64,000 bases of DNA from Sulfitobacter sp. SK011 (GTDB lineage: Bacteria; Pseudomonadota; Alphaproteobacteria; Rhodobacterales; Rhodobacteraceae), in assembly GCF_003352065.1 (NCBI RefSeq), contig NZ_CP025803.1, positions 1,488,001 through 1,552,000 on the forward strand. The letters are read 5' to 3'. A model generated the notes under the pieces. The model was not told the origin of the DNA and ran no database searches. It saw only the letters and a program-made list of their open reading frames with translations. This document shows positions 7,982 through 18,500 of the stretch, one piece after another. The position numbers and the translations under genes are program-made. The stretch's first letter is position 1. Each line of letters starts with the position of its first letter.

Positions 7982-9373
7982 CTATTCCGCTGCGTCCAGG
8001 TCTGTATCGTTCATTGCCGCAAGTTCGCCAAGCGTAACCGGTTTCAGCGGCGGGCGGATACGGTAATAGCCGGTTTCATCCGGTGATCGCCCGTTCGCCT
8101 CGGCCAGCAGCGCCGTCACGGTCAGTCCGCAATAACGGCCCTGGCAGGGACCCATGCCTGCACGACCAAACGCCTTGGTCTGGTTGGGGCCAAGGCACCC
8201 GAGTTTTGCGTATCTGCGGATATCACCTGCGGTCACTTCTTCACAGCGGCAGACAATGGTGCTGTCAGCGGGGTGCAACGCAGAGCCATAGGGCGGATAG
8301 GCCGCATCCAGAAACGGGCGTGCGGCCCGTTCCCGTGTCACTGCGCGGCGCAGGGGGGTGGCCAGCCGATCGCAGTCCTGTGTAGACAGGCGGCCGGCGT
8401 TCTGAGCTATTTTCAGGGCCGCCAATCGCCCGGCATGTTCGGCCAGTTTCGCGCCGCCGATCCCGGCCCCATCACCGGCGATGAAAACCCCTGCGACATC
8501 GCTTTGGCCCCAGGCATCCAGTTCTGGCACAAATGCACCCTGGACCGGATCCCAGTGGTGGCCAATGCCAAGTGACCGCGCTGCCTGCGTGTTGGGGACA
8601 ACCCCGTGATGCAGAAAGACCGTTTCGCAGGCAATCCGCTGCTTGCCGCCTTTGTGGGTGAATGTGACGGCATCGGCCTTGCCTTCACCTTCAACGGCGA
8701 TCTGGGTCGCACCCGTGTAACGGGGCACTTTGGCGCGCTTGATTTCGGCGAGCATCTTCAAGCCTTTTGCCATGTAGGGCCAGCCCCGCAGTGCGCCGCC
8801 CACATGCCGCAAAGCGCGGATCATATCGCCCGGGGTCTGGGTCTCAATCATCGCGGCAGGTGGCGTGCCCGCGCGCACCATCTGCGCCGCGATCAGATAC
8901 AGCAGAGGCCCCGAGCCCACCAGCACCGCGCCCTGCGCCACTATTCCGGACTGCTTCAGCAATATCTGACCTGCCCCGGCTGTCATTACACCCGGCAAGG
9001 TCCAGCCGGGAATGGGCATCGGGCGTTCCAGTGCGCCGGTTGCCAACAGAATGCGATCCGCCTCGATTTGTGCACCGCGGCCTGCGCAGGTGTAGGAAAT
9101 GCGAAACCCGTCTTCGATGGCCCAGACGACCGCACCGGAGATGTGCTCGACACCACTCTGCCGCAGGCCTTCGGTCAACCGCGCGCCATCGGTGTAGTCC
9201 TTGCCAAGAAGATGCCCACGCGAAATCGAAGCCCGATCCACATCGCGGTATATCTGTCCGCCCGCCCGAGGTTGTTCATCCAGCACTGTAACGCTTAGGC
9301 CCAACTCAGCAGCTTGCGTGGCGGCGGCCATGCCAGCGGGGCCTGCGCCGATAATGGCGAGATCACGTTTCAT
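7982..9373 (-). CDS. FAD/NAD-binding oxidase alpha subunit with BFD-like [2Fe-2S] domain
   Basis: A flavoprotein of about 463 residues: an N-terminal FAD-binding motif ([20 protein letters not shown]), a second Rossmann motif in the middle ([16 protein letters not shown]), and a C-terminal BFD-like iron-sulfur domain ([15 protein letters not shown] then [11 protein letters not shown]; four Cys). This is the large subunit architecture of HcnB, OoxA and the heterotrimeric D-hydroxyproline dehydrogenases. It is translated from the same operon as a small [2Fe-2S] protein (overlap) and a DAO-family subunit, which together make the alpha-beta-gamma enzyme. Start chosen at ATG 9373 with AGGGG upstream; 9379 is also possible. 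Confidence 0.9.
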   Translation of the reverse strand: MKRDLAIIGAGPAGMAAATQAAELGLSVTVLDEQPRAGGQIYRDVDRASISRGHLLGKDYTDGARLTEGLRQSGVEHISGAVVWAIEDGFRISYTCAGRGAQIEADRILLATGALERPMPIPGWTLPGVMTAGAGQILLKQSGIVAQGAVLVGSGPLLYLIAAQMVRAGTPPAAMIETQTPGDMIRALRHVGGALRGWPYMAKGLKMLAEIKRAKVPRYTGATQIAVEGEGKADAVTFTHKGGKQRIACETVFLHHGVVPNTQAARSLGIGHHWDPVQGAFVPELDAWGQSDVAGVFIAGDGAGIGGAKLAEHAGRLAALKIAQNAGRLSTQDCDRLATPLRRAVTRERAARPFLDAAYPPYGSALHPADSTIVCRCEEVTAGDIRRYAKLGCLGPNQTKAFGRAGMGPCQGRYCGLTVTALLAEANGRSPDETGYYRIRPPLKPVTLGELAAMNDTDLDAAE

Positions 9374-9671
9374 TAGCATGTGCCCCTATTTCCTGAGGTC
9401 GCGTGATGACCATACCTTCGGTCACCTCCAACATGCAGGCTTGGCGGGTCATCCCGTCAATCTCAACCAGGCAATCAAAGCACGCTCCCATCATACAGAA
9501 TGGTGCGCGCGGCGCGTTTGAGACGGGCGTGTGGCGGAATACGTCAACGCCGGCAGCGAGCAAGGCGGCGGCAAGATTTGATCCTTTGGGCAGGCTCAGC
9601 AGTTCGCCGTCCCATGTCACGTCAACACGAGGACCGCTTTCGAGCTCAAGAAACGGCGAAGCGGTTTTCAC
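9363..9671 (-). CDS. small [2Fe-2S] ferredoxin-like oxidase subunit
   Basis: A 102-residue protein with the ring Cys pattern CMMGACFDC followed by a distant Cys (QACM), as in the HcnA/OoxA-N-terminal and sarcosine-oxidase-like ferredoxin subunits. It carries electrons between the two flavin subunits. It starts at a GTG (9669-9671) inside the end of the upstream DAO gene, overlapping it by 26 bp, and its end overlaps the start of the FAD subunit gene. Tight double overlap implies fixed stoichiometry of the three subunits. A longer open frame upstream exists but is antisense-like and unsupported. Confidence 0.88.
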   Translation of the reverse strand: MKTASPFLELESGPRVDVTWDGELLSLPKGSNLAAALLAAGVDVFRHTPVSNAPRAPFCMMGACFDCLVEIDGMTRQACMLEVTEGMVITRPQEIGAHANET

Positions 9672-10755
9672 TGAAGACCTCCAAATCTGGCGCTGCATCG
9701 GTGCCTTCCAACCAGTCCGGCAGAAGACGTGCATGAGCTGCGGCAAGGGTGATACCGCTGTGGCAGGTGACGAGATAGGCACCGGGCATCTCAGCGCTTT
9801 CATGATAGATTGGTAACCCGTCGGGTGACAGTATGCGTAAAGCACCCCAACTGCGCACAAGCTGTGCGCGGGCCAATGCGGGATAGGCTGCAATAGCCTC
9901 GACCGCCAGCCCCGACAGTCCTGGCTGTGTCACGCGATCATCAAGACCGACTTCTTCATTCGTCGCGCCGATCTGGATACCACCCTCGTCCACTTGCCGC
10001 GCAATCAACGATGGACGGTTGATCAGTTTGGGCAGTTTTTCGGTGATCAGAACCTGACCACGTTGCGGGCGAATGGGGGCTTTGAACCCCATTTTGGGGC
10101 CAAGTTGCGCGGCCCCGAGGCCTGCAGATAGGACCACTTTGTTTGATGTGACACACGTGCCATCCGAGCAGGTAACGCAGAAAGCATCGGGCTTAGTCAC
10201 GTCGGTCACGGTTTTTCCGGTCAAGACGCGCCCGCCTAACCGACGGACATCTGCGGCAAGGGCAACAAGTAGCTTCAGTGGATTTGCATGGCCATCTTGG
10301 TGATGAAGAATGGCACCGACGACTTTCGGCCCGATATGCGGTTCCGACTTGCGCAGCGCGTTATGGCCGAGCACCTCGTAGGGATAGTTTCCGCCCAGTT
10401 GTTCCTTAAGTTTCTCGTACTTCTGTACAGTAGCATCCAGCGTTTCTTCGGTGAAATGCAGATCGAGGCCGCCATTTTGTTCCAGCGGAATGGGCTGTCC
10501 CGTGTTGTCGCCAACCTCGTTGGCAAAGTCTGCCCAAATCGCAGCAGAGTCTTGGGACCATTGAGCATAGCGGGGTTGATTCATGCCCTTGGACTGCACC
10601 CAAACTAGTCCAAAGTTGCCTCGACTGGCACGGAAAGATCCATCTTCGCCGTCCAGAACTGTCACCGTCAGTCCGCGTCGGAGCAAACCCCAAGCGACAG
10701 AGAGGCCAACAATTCCGCCTCCGATGATGGCATAATCGGTTTCCATGAAATCCAT
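9646..10755 (-). CDS. DAO-family FAD-dependent oxidoreductase (amine/amino acid oxidase beta subunit)
   Basis: A 369-residue D-amino-acid-oxidase-fold flavoprotein. The dinucleotide motif IIGGGIVGLSVAWGLLRRG is at about 9-27, with RASRGNFGLV after it and the C-terminal CHSGITLAAAHA. It is the substrate-oxidising subunit of the putative three-part enzyme, comparable with HcnC, OoxB and the beta subunit of D-hydroxyproline dehydrogenase. The TRAP transporter upstream would bring the substrate. An internal ATG (10746) preceded by GGAATGG is an alternative start. The substrate is not readable from the sequence: candidates are a D-amino acid, a hydroxyproline isomer or an opine. Confidence 0.88.
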   Translation of the reverse strand: MDFMETDYAIIGGGIVGLSVAWGLLRRGLTVTVLDGEDGSFRASRGNFGLVWVQSKGMNQPRYAQWSQDSAAIWADFANEVGDNTGQPIPLEQNGGLDLHFTEETLDATVQKYEKLKEQLGGNYPYEVLGHNALRKSEPHIGPKVVGAILHHQDGHANPLKLLVALAADVRRLGGRVLTGKTVTDVTKPDAFCVTCSDGTCVTSNKVVLSAGLGAAQLGPKMGFKAPIRPQRGQVLITEKLPKLINRPSLIARQVDEGGIQIGATNEEVGLDDRVTQPGLSGLAVEAIAAYPALARAQLVRSWGALRILSPDGLPIYHESAEMPGAYLVTCHSGITLAAAHARLLPDWLEGTDAAPDLEVFSENRFAVS

Positions 10756-10774
10756 TCCGATGGTGGGAAGACGT

Positions 10775-10800
10775 GTCAGGGCAGCGTTTACCGCCCTGAC
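10775..10800. promoter_or_regulatory. stem-loop between dctP and the oxidase genes
   Basis: GTCAGGGC and GCCCTGAC form a perfect 8-bp stem around a 10-base loop in the gap after the TRAP binding-protein gene. No U-run follows on the transcribed strand, so it is less a terminator than a likely RNA-stabilising or processing hairpin that keeps binding-protein mRNA in excess over downstream genes. Confidence 0.6.
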
Positions 10801-10809
10801 AATGCGTGC

Positions 10810-11808
10810 TTAGTTGCCAGCAGCAGCAACTTGATCAAGGATCGCTTGGCCCCATTCGACGCCTACATCTTCGAGAACGGCTGGCCAGATCTCAGCGCGG
10901 GCTTTTGCAGCCATGGCGGCAAGTTCTTCTTCGGTCAACTCGGCCACGGTGGCACCCAGCTCATCGACAAGACGCTGCTCGTTCTTACCTTGATCCGCTT
11001 CGGCGACTTCCCAGCGTGTTGCTTCAAACGCAGCGGCCTGTTCCTTAAGCGCCGCTTGATGTTCGTCAGACAACTCGGCAAGGCTGTCATTTGAGATGAT
11101 CATGTACCAAACCTCAAAATGGGTATTGGCTGGAATGTAGGTCTTGGTCACGTCGCGGAACGACGCATAGTACCCTTCAGCACCCGAACCGATCACACCG
11201 TCAACCACACCGGTCTGAACCGCCGTGAATGCTTCGGAAAACGGGATAGGTGCAGGAATGTAGCCAAGCGCTTCGCCAGTCAGCTGGAAACTTTTGATGC
11301 CTGGGACGCGCACCTTGATGCCGTTTGGCTCAGTCGAACCAGGATTGGCGTTTTCGACGTTCAAAGCAATGCCGCCAAAATACACAGGGTATGCGGCCAG
11401 CATGGTGATATCCTGCTCGGCATAAAGCCCGGCTACGGTGTCACGCACAATGCCGCCGGGGCCGTAGATGGCGCGGGCCTGATCCCAGTTGCCTGCCAAA
11501 TATGGAAAGGAACTGATCTGCATCCGGCGGTCAGCAGCGGCTGCTGCTGGCTGTGTTGCCATATCGATTGCACCAACGCTGATGCGCTCTTGTACGGTTG
11601 TATAGTCGCCAAGGGCAGACGCAGGGAAGATGTTGATCTTAACATCACCGCCTGTAGCTTCATCGACGGCCGCAGAAAAGGCGCGCAATTCTACGTCAAT
11701 CGTGGCGTCTTGCGGACGCACGTGGCTCATCTTCAGATCCTGGGCAGCGGCATAGCTGCCAATGGCCATCAGGGCAGCGGTCGCTGTGGTTAGGAATGCA
11801 TGTTTCAT
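10810..11808 (-). CDS. TRAP transporter substrate-binding protein, DctP family
   Basis: A 332-residue periplasmic protein with a signal peptide ending near YAAAQD, then the DctP fold (family motifs VKINIFPASALGDYTTVQERI; region PGIKSFQLTGEALGYIP). It captures an organic-acid-like substrate in the periplasm and delivers it to the DctQM membrane pair encoded upstream. It is followed by a hairpin and then the flavin oxidase genes, so the captured compound is probably the oxidase substrate. Family members bind carboxylates through a conserved Arg; one is present in the KVRVPGIK region. Confidence 0.93.
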   Translation of the reverse strand: MKHAFLTTATAALMAIGSYAAAQDLKMSHVRPQDATIDVELRAFSAAVDEATGGDVKINIFPASALGDYTTVQERISVGAIDMATQPAAAAADRRMQISSFPYLAGNWDQARAIYGPGGIVRDTVAGLYAEQDITMLAAYPVYFGGIALNVENANPGSTEPNGIKVRVPGIKSFQLTGEALGYIPAPIPFSEAFTAVQTGVVDGVIGSGAEGYYASFRDVTKTYIPANTHFEVWYMIISNDSLAELSDEHQAALKEQAAAFEATRWEVAEADQGKNEQRLVDELGATVAELTEEELAAMAAKARAEIWPAVLEDVGVEWGQAILDQVAAAGN

Positions 11809-11849
11809 TTTAGGTTCCTCCTATGTTGGAATGCATTGGTTTAGTGAAT

Positions 11850-13160
11850 TCAGGGGGCCACGTCGTATCCAAAGTAGCGTGGCAGAAAGAGCGACAGGTC
11901 AGGCCAGAGCGAGGTCAGGAAGACGACGGGGACATAGCCAAACAGGATGAGTTTCATTGCCGGTGGAATGACCTTGGTCACCTTCACGTTGCCGATGCGC
12001 GCACCCAGATAAAGGATGGACGCATAGGGCGGTGTCACGCCACCCATGGCAGTGTTGACACCCATGATCGCGGCAAACTGCACCGGGCTGACGCCGATCG
12101 CATTCATCAGGGGCAAGAGCAGCGGCGCAATGAGGATGATCGCAGTCACGTCATTGACGACCATGCCGACGAGAAACAGCATGATGTTGATCATAATCAG
12201 CAACAGCACCTTGTTTTCGGTGATTGAGAAAATGCCCTGCACCAATTTCTGCGGGATGCTTTCATAGACGAACATCTGACTGAGGATCATCGAAAACAGG
12301 ATCATCATCATGATCGCGCCCACGGCAGTAGCCGCTTCTTTGCCCGCGGAAAAGAAGTTCTCCCACTTCAAGCCCTTGTAGATCAGGAACCCGACCGGGA
12401 CGGCATAAATCACGGCAACGGCGGCGGCCTCTGTCGGGGTCATGATGCCACCATAGATGCCGCCAAGGATGATCACAGGCATCAGCAGCGCGGGGAAGGC
12501 GTGAAACCCGCGACGTGCTACTTCGCCAGACAACTCTGAGAAGGACGGTTTGTCGTCAAGGATCAGATTGAACTTGCGTGCCATAAACAAGTTGATCACC
12601 GAGAATGACGTCATGATCAGCAGGCCGGGGCCGAGCGTGGCAAGAAAACAGGCGAGGATCGAGGTGTCGGTCACCCAACCATAGACGATCATCGTGACAG
12701 ACGGAGGGATCAGCAGGCCAAGGATCGAGGAATTCGCGATCAGCGCGGTGGCGTATTCACGGGGATAGCCGCGCTTTTCCATCTCGGGGATGAGCAGAGG
12801 TCCGATGGCCGCTATCCCTGTCAGGCCGGAACCAGAGATCGCACCGATCACCGCGCAGGATACGGCAGCAACGACGCCTAGACCGCCACGCACATGGCCG
12901 ATAAAGGCGTTCACGAAGCGCAACAGAGACGCTGCAATTCCACTTTCCGACATCACCGTGCCCGCGAGAACAAACAGCGGAATAGCGAGCAAGACGGGGT
13001 TACCTAACTGCTGCACACCCCACAGCATCATGCCCTTCATGGTCACGTCGCCCATGAAATACATGATCATCAGGGCGGATCCAAAACAGTAGGGAAGTGG
13101 CACACCAAGGGTCAGCGTGATGACCAGCAGGGCAATAGCAAGCAACGCAATCTCAATCAT
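11850..13160 (-). CDS. TRAP transporter large permease, DctM family
   Basis: A 436-residue integral membrane protein with about 12 hydrophobic segments, for example ALLAIALLVITLTLGVPLPY at the N-terminus and the GAISGSGLTGIAAIGPLLIP region. This is the ion-coupled transport subunit of a tripartite ATP-independent periplasmic transporter. It overlaps the DctQ gene by 4 bp (ATGA) and is followed after 41 bp by the binding-protein gene. No defects are seen. Confidence 0.93.
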   Translation of the reverse strand: MIEIALLAIALLVITLTLGVPLPYCFGSALMIMYFMGDVTMKGMMLWGVQQLGNPVLLAIPLFVLAGTVMSESGIAASLLRFVNAFIGHVRGGLGVVAAVSCAVIGAISGSGLTGIAAIGPLLIPEMEKRGYPREYATALIANSSILGLLIPPSVTMIVYGWVTDTSILACFLATLGPGLLIMTSFSVINLFMARKFNLILDDKPSFSELSGEVARRGFHAFPALLMPVIILGGIYGGIMTPTEAAAVAVIYAVPVGFLIYKGLKWENFFSAGKEAATAVGAIMMMILFSMILSQMFVYESIPQKLVQGIFSITENKVLLLIMINIMLFLVGMVVNDVTAIILIAPLLLPLMNAIGVSPVQFAAIMGVNTAMGGVTPPYASILYLGARIGNVKVTKVIPPAMKLILFGYVPVVFLTSLWPDLSLFLPRYFGYDVAP

Positions 13161-13627
13161 GCTGGTTCTCCGGATTGAAGTATGCGGATATGGCGAACCA
13201 GATGCGTCGCTGTGTAGATCATCATCAATGTCATCCCAACGACCAGCGCCACGTCTGAATAGAATGTCGGGATATAAAGCGTCGGGCTTTCACGCCACAC
13301 ACGCCAAGCGTATTGCGTATACTCCCACGCCCAAGATAGCAGCCAAAGGCCGACGATCAGGCTGATGATCTCTCCGATGATGGCCAAGATGGTATGTCCG
13401 CGCTCTGTTTTCACGAATATCTCGAGCACATTGGCTCGGATGTGGGTGTTCTCGCGAGACGCGTTGACGGATCCGAGGATGTAGAGCCAGACAGTTGGAT
13501 AGGCCATCGTTTCCTCAAGTCCCATGACGGGGATCTGGAAAACATAACGTGTTATGACCTGAACGAACTGGCCCAAAGCCACCGATATGATCAGCGCCGT
13601 CAGCAGATATTTTGCGAATTTATCCAT
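13157..13627 (-). CDS. TRAP transporter small permease, DctQ family
   Basis: A protein of about 156 residues with four membrane segments (ALIISVALGQFVQVITRYVF; TVWLYILGSVN; ILAIIGEIISLIVGLWLLSW; VALVVGMTLMMIYTATHL). DctQ proteins scaffold the DctM permease. I choose ATG 13627, preceded closely by GGGGGA; an in-frame ATG at 13651 would add eight residues. It is the first gene of the operon and diverges from the LysR gene. Confidence 0.9.
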   Translation of the reverse strand: MDKFAKYLLTALIISVALGQFVQVITRYVFQIPVMGLEETMAYPTVWLYILGSVNASRENTHIRANVLEIFVKTERGHTILAIIGEIISLIVGLWLLSWAWEYTQYAWRVWRESPTLYIPTFYSDVALVVGMTLMMIYTATHLVRHIRILQSGEPA

Positions 13628-13694
13628 CTGTCCCCCGTCCCCAGGCTTCAACGCATGGGATACCTAATGATCACACTGGACATTTGGCATTAAA

Positions 13695-13728
13695 TCAATT
13701 TCATAATATCTTTAACTTCATAAATTGA
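13695..13728. promoter_or_regulatory. inverted repeat in divergent LysR/TRAP promoter region
   Basis: TCAATTT (13695-13701) and AAATTGA (13722-13728) are perfect inverted arms in an AT-rich 110-bp divergent region. The arms flank 20 bases that contain likely promoter sequence. LysR regulators usually bind such dyads beside their own gene, so this is the candidate operator for both directions. Confidence 0.55.
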
Positions 13729-13738
13729 ATTTATACCC

Positions 13739-14668
13739 ATGCATCTATCCCTTCGACAACTCTCGACCTTTCGGGAAGTCATGCGGTCCGGCTCCATCAG
13801 TCAGGCAGCTCGATCGGTTGGCCGCACGCAGCCAGCCGTTTCAACCATGGTTCAGACCCTCGAAGATCAGCTGGGGTTTTCCCTGTTCATAAGATCGCAC
13901 GGCAAACTGACGCCCACACCCGAAGCCTATTTCTTTCTTGAGGAATGCGAGGACATCCTTGGCCGGGTTGAACGCACAGAACGCACGTTGGAACGGATCA
14001 GCTCATTGCAATCAGGCAAGCTCAAAATCGCCTGCCACCCTGCCGCATCAAGCGCTTTTCTTCCTCGCCTTTTGACCGGCTTCCTGAGAGACCGGGACGA
14101 TCTTGATGTGTCCCTTATCATGCGATCCTCAGACGTGATTGAAGACCTAATCGCATCGCAACAATACGACCTTGGATTTGCCGAGACGCCGCAGCCGCGC
14201 GCGTCGATCCGGCAAACAGACTACGATCTTGAGTGCGTTTGCGTTTTACCAAAAGACGATTCTTTGGCGAAGGCAGATGTCGTCACGCCCGACGATCTGG
14301 ATGGCCGCCCGATGGCCGTTCTTTTTGATGAGCACGGAACGGCTGTTCAAACAGAAGCCGCCTTCCGCGCCGCTGGACGCCAATTCAACAAGCGGATCGA
14401 ACTTCGCACCTTTCTTCCGGGACTGCAGTTTGTGGCTGCGGGCGTCTGTGTGATGGTCTGCGACATGATCACGGCCTATAGCCATCTGACACAGGCCCCA
14501 GAGAATGAAAGGCTGTCAATCCGGCGCTTTAGCCCACACATATCGAACAGCGTCTCAATTTTGACCCCGGGCTACGCAACACAATCGATGGCCGGCCAGG
14601 CGTTCATAGGCGAGCTTCACAACGCGGTAGAGCAGATGCAGGTCGAGATCCGCGACGCGTTGAAGTAA
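13739..14668 (+). CDS. LysR-family transcriptional regulator
   Basis: A 309-residue protein with a standard N-terminal winged helix (about 1-60: LRQLSTFREVMRSGSISQAA, TQPAVSTMVQTLEDQLG) and a LysR substrate-binding domain from about 90. It is transcribed away from the dctQMP-oxidase-ridA operon, with the start codons about 110 bp apart. By analogy it senses the transported compound or its product and activates the operon. No sign of truncation. Confidence 0.93.
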   Translation: MHLSLRQLSTFREVMRSGSISQAARSVGRTQPAVSTMVQTLEDQLGFSLFIRSHGKLTPTPEAYFFLEECEDILGRVERTERTLERISSLQSGKLKIACHPAASSAFLPRLLTGFLRDRDDLDVSLIMRSSDVIEDLIASQQYDLGFAETPQPRASIRQTDYDLECVCVLPKDDSLAKADVVTPDDLDGRPMAVLFDEHGTAVQTEAAFRAAGRQFNKRIELRTFLPGLQFVAAGVCVMVCDMITAYSHLTQAPENERLSIRRFSPHISNSVSILTPGYATQSMAGQAFIGELHNAVEQMQVEIRDALK

Positions 14669-14724
14669 CCGCGACTGAGCTGCACAGTTATGCAGTTCGA
14701 AACGCAATCTTATGTGATGACATC

Positions 14725-14960
14725 GTGCCAATGTTCAATGTCTGCATTGGCGACATGAACTCCATCACAGCGACAGGAGTGCTGCAAGCGCATAGCGATG
14801 CTGCGTCAGCAAAGTGCGAAAAACGATCGGCTGCTTTGTCCACACTGTGTGACTTCATGATAGGCTCAGCCAACGGCTGGTTCCATTCATCGCAGCCATT
14901 GGCTTCGGTCCACCCCGATGACCGAGTTGCGGACTTTCCGGCCCTTCGCTCGCATCAGTT
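14725..14960 (+). repeat. dispersed intergenic repeat, copy 1
   Basis: This part of the gene-free stretch 14669-14974 resembles, in opposite orientation, 26045-26300: for example GATGCTGCGTCAGCAAAGTG here and GATGCTGCCTCAGCGAAGTG there. No gene is convincing. Such GC-rich relics with the core 'GCTGC-TCAGC-AAGTG' look like a decayed dispersed element. Confidence 0.5.
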
Positions 14961-14974
14961 CAACTGCCGCTTTC

Positions 14975-15279
14975 GGCTTATTTTGTTGAAAAACTCACGC
15001 TTGATCGAGGCCTGAACTGCTGATTCAATTCTCTTAACAAGCGGGAGTATCAGCGATGTTGGGACCGAGGCAGGAAGCACAGGCAGCGCTGTTTTACGAG
15101 TTTTCGCTGGAAGACCATGTCCCTCAAGATCACCTGCTGCGTTCGATTGATCGGTTTGTCGATCTGAGCAGCATCCGTGCGCATCTGGCCGATTTCTACA
15201 GCCATACTGGCCGTCCTTCTGTCGATCCGGAACTTTTGATCCGCATGCTACTGATCGGCTATTGCTTTGGCATAGGAAG
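14975..15279 (+). pseudogene. IS1182-type element, 5' fragment
   Basis: The terminal repeat (TTTTGTTGAAAAAC, 14980-14994) and the first 75 codons of the transposase are present (start ATG 15056; FYEFSLEDHVPQDHLLRSID identical to the complete copy at 5976-7358). Similarity stops after IGYCFGIG at about 15279; the following bases are unrelated and the other end is missing. About 84 percent of the transposase is lost. The remaining gap 15280-15535 has no gene I can support, and it is the upstream region of the giant kinase gene, so the deletion may have removed that gene's native promoter. Confidence 0.9.
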
Positions 15280-15535
15280 TTGCACCCTGCCGGGTGAACT
15301 TGCCCCAGGGATTTCGACTTCGCTCACCGAAAACCAAGCCATATGCCCGCTTGCCCACTCGACCGACCCATGCGAATGGTCCCAGATGGGCGCTTGGACC
15401 CCGGCGGTTTGCGCCATCAAACTCTGAGGATCGGAATTTCTGGTCAACGGCTGCGCCGACAATCGTTGATTTTCTTGTATTCCGCCCCCCCTTTGTCCGC
15501 TAGCCTGTTCGCAATGATTTAACTCACACGAATCT

Positions 15536-18500
15536 TTGGCATATTTTGGCAAATTGAAAAACACGTCCAAAACTACATCCAGCGGTCAAGCGACGAAGTC
15601 CGGGGGCGCGTCAGGCGGTGTTGCTGGTCTTTCGGCACAGCTGGCCGCGATGGCGGAGATTCTGAGCGTTGTTGCAGAATCTCGCGAAGATCAGGCGCCG
15701 GTGTTTGCGGCCATTCTCAAGAACGCCAAGGTGCTGTGCAATGCAGATATGGCGGCATTGATCCTGGCCAGCCCGGAAGATGCCACGCAGCGGCTCGCCG
15801 CACATATCAACGTCCTGCCTCGTACCGTCGAGATGTTCGAGACCGGACAGATGAAGGTGGATCCGAACCTGTCCTATGCTGCCAAATGCATTGTGGAGGG
15901 CCGTCTGCTCGCCTGGGCCGACATGAGCGAAAGCGACCTTTATCGCGCAGGCAGCCCTATCGTGCGGGCCATGGTGGACGAGAGCGGCATCCGCAGTGTT
16001 CTCTTCGTCCCACTCTTGAAGGACGATGCGGCGATTGGCCTAATTACGCTTTTCCGCGAGGACGTCAATCCGTTCGATCAGAGCGAGATTGCATTGGTGG
16101 AGAACTTCGCCACCCAGGCCGTCATCGCCATCGAGAACGTTCGCCAGTTCCGCGAAGTACAGACGCGGCTGGAACGCGAACAGGCGACGCGCGAAATCCT
16201 GTCTGTCATCAGCCAGAGCCGCGACGACGAAACTCCCGTGTTCCGTGCCATTCTCGACCGGGCGGAGCGGCTGTGCCAGGCAACCGGCAGCGGGCTGCAA
16301 CTGGTCAACGAGGCGCGCACGCATCTGCTGATGATGGATTCAAAGGGGGATGACCACGGCTCTTTCCCGCTGGGCTTTGGTTTCGATCTGAACGAACCGC
16401 TGGGCATGTGCATGGCGGTCAAACAGGCGCGGGTCGTACTTATCGAAGACCTCAAGGAAACCGATCTTTACCGCGCCGGGCATCCGGGGCGGGTGGCGCT
16501 GGTTGATGTGGAAGGCGTGCGCACGCATCTTCATGTGCCGCTGGTCAAGAACGGCGTCGGCTTTGGCAACATCACCCTGAGCCGCAAGACCGTCAGCCCC
16601 TTCTCTCCTGATGAAATCGCACTGGTCGAATCCTTTGCCGATCAGGCGGTGATCGCGCTGGAGAACGTCCGCCAGTTCCGCGCGCTGCAAAGCCAGCTAG
16701 CGCGGGAAGAGGCGACGGGTGAAATCCTGTCGGTGATCAGCCAAAGCCGCAATGACGACGCGCAGGTTTTCAGCACCGTGCTGGAGCAGGCCGCAAAGGT
16801 CTGCGGGGCGGATCAGGCCGCCGTCCTGCTGGCCAACCCGTCGGGCAACCGGTGCCGTATGATGGCCAGCTGGGGTGAAGTGCATAGGGCCTTCGAGGAT
16901 GGCGCGGAATTCCCGATGGAAGGCACCTTGCCCGCCATAAGCGCCATCCTGAAGGGTGAGGTGGTGCATGTCGAGGACATGGCGCAAACGCCCGAGTACC
17001 TCGCCCGTCAGCCCATCGCGGTGGAGGTGGTGGAAACCGAAGGTATCCGCACGCGGCTTGCGGTGCCGATGTTTCAGAATGGCAAACCCATAGGATCAAT
17101 TGCCGTCAGCCGCCGTGAAGCGCGCGCCTTTGCGCCAGCCGATATTGGCCTGCTGGAACGCTTCGCCCAGCACGCGGTCATTGCCATCGAAAACACGCGG
17201 CAGTTCCGCGAAGTACAGACGCGGCTGGAGCGCGAGGCCGCGTCGCGCGAAATCCTGGAGGTCATCAGCCAGACCCGCGACGATGGCCAGCCGGTGTTCC
17301 AGAGCATCCTGGAAAACGCCAGCCACCTGTGTCAGGCACCGCTGGCGTTCTTGTCTTTGGCGGATCACGACCGCGACCGCGTCACCATTCCCGCCAACAT
17401 CGGGACCCGGCAGGCCTTTGGCGACATCCTCGCCAACTTCGATGAACCCCTGACGGGGTCTGATCTGGTGGCGATCCGCCCCATGCTGGACGGGCAGATC
17501 ATCCGGCAGGACGATATTGCGGATGACCCGCTTTATTTCCGCGACCGCAACGCGCGGCGGGTGGCGATGGTGGAGGTCGAGGGCGCGCGTTCTGTCCTTG
17601 CTGTGCCACTGATGCGTGAAGGCAGGGGGCTGGGTGTGATCGTGCTGTACCGGCGCGAGGTATCGCCGTTTTCGGATGACGATGTTGACCTGATAAGGAC
17701 CTTTGCGGCTCAGGCGGTGATCGCACTTGAAAACGTAAGCCAGTTCCGCACGGTGCAGCAGCGCACTGCGGAGGTCGAAGAGGCGCTTGAATATCAGACG
17801 GCTACGGCGGAAGTCCTTGACGCGATTTCAAGATCACCGGACAACCTGATCCCGGTACTCCAAGCAATCTTGCAGGTATCCTCGCGAATTTGTCGGCTTC
17901 CAGATGCATTTGTCAGCTTGCTGGACCCGGCTGATGGTCGCTTTCACGTGATTTCTCAGATCAACATCAGCCAGGCCTTTCATACGTTTCTGAAGGAAAA
18001 CCCCTTCAAGCCTGGCACCCGGTCTGCGACCGCGCGCGCGGCATTCACTGGCAAGACCAGCTACATCGAAGACATGATTGTCGATCCGGACTACCAGCTG
18101 GATATCGCCGTCAAGTCCGAAGATTACCGATCCGTGCTTGCCGTACCCCTGAACAGGGATGGCGAAACCATCGGAGTGATAACCCTGGGTGGCCGCGAGG
18201 CAGCCGCTTTCACCAAGTCTCAGGTCGATCTGATGGAAACTTTTGCCGCACAGGCGATCATCGCCATCGGCAACGCGCGTCTGTTTGACGAGGTGCAGCA
18301 ACGTACGGCGGAGGTTGAGGAAGCGCTGGTGCGCGAGCAGGCCAGCGCGGAAATCCTTCAGGTGATTAACGAGGCAACGACGGACCTTCAGCCGGTCTTT
18401 GACCTAATCGCTGTAAAGTCAGCAGAGCTTTGTCGCGCGAAATATTGCGTCCTCGACCGTTTCGACGGCGCTGCCTTGCACTTCTGCGCCCAGCACGGGT

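Noticed and set aside
8606..9298. 230-codon plus-strand frame in the oxidase operon
   Set aside because: Antisense to the FAD subunit gene, which has intact motifs throughout.
15259..15570. 103-codon minus-strand frame before the giant kinase
   Set aside because: It spans the truncated IS and the kinase start region and has no recognisable motif or good start signal.
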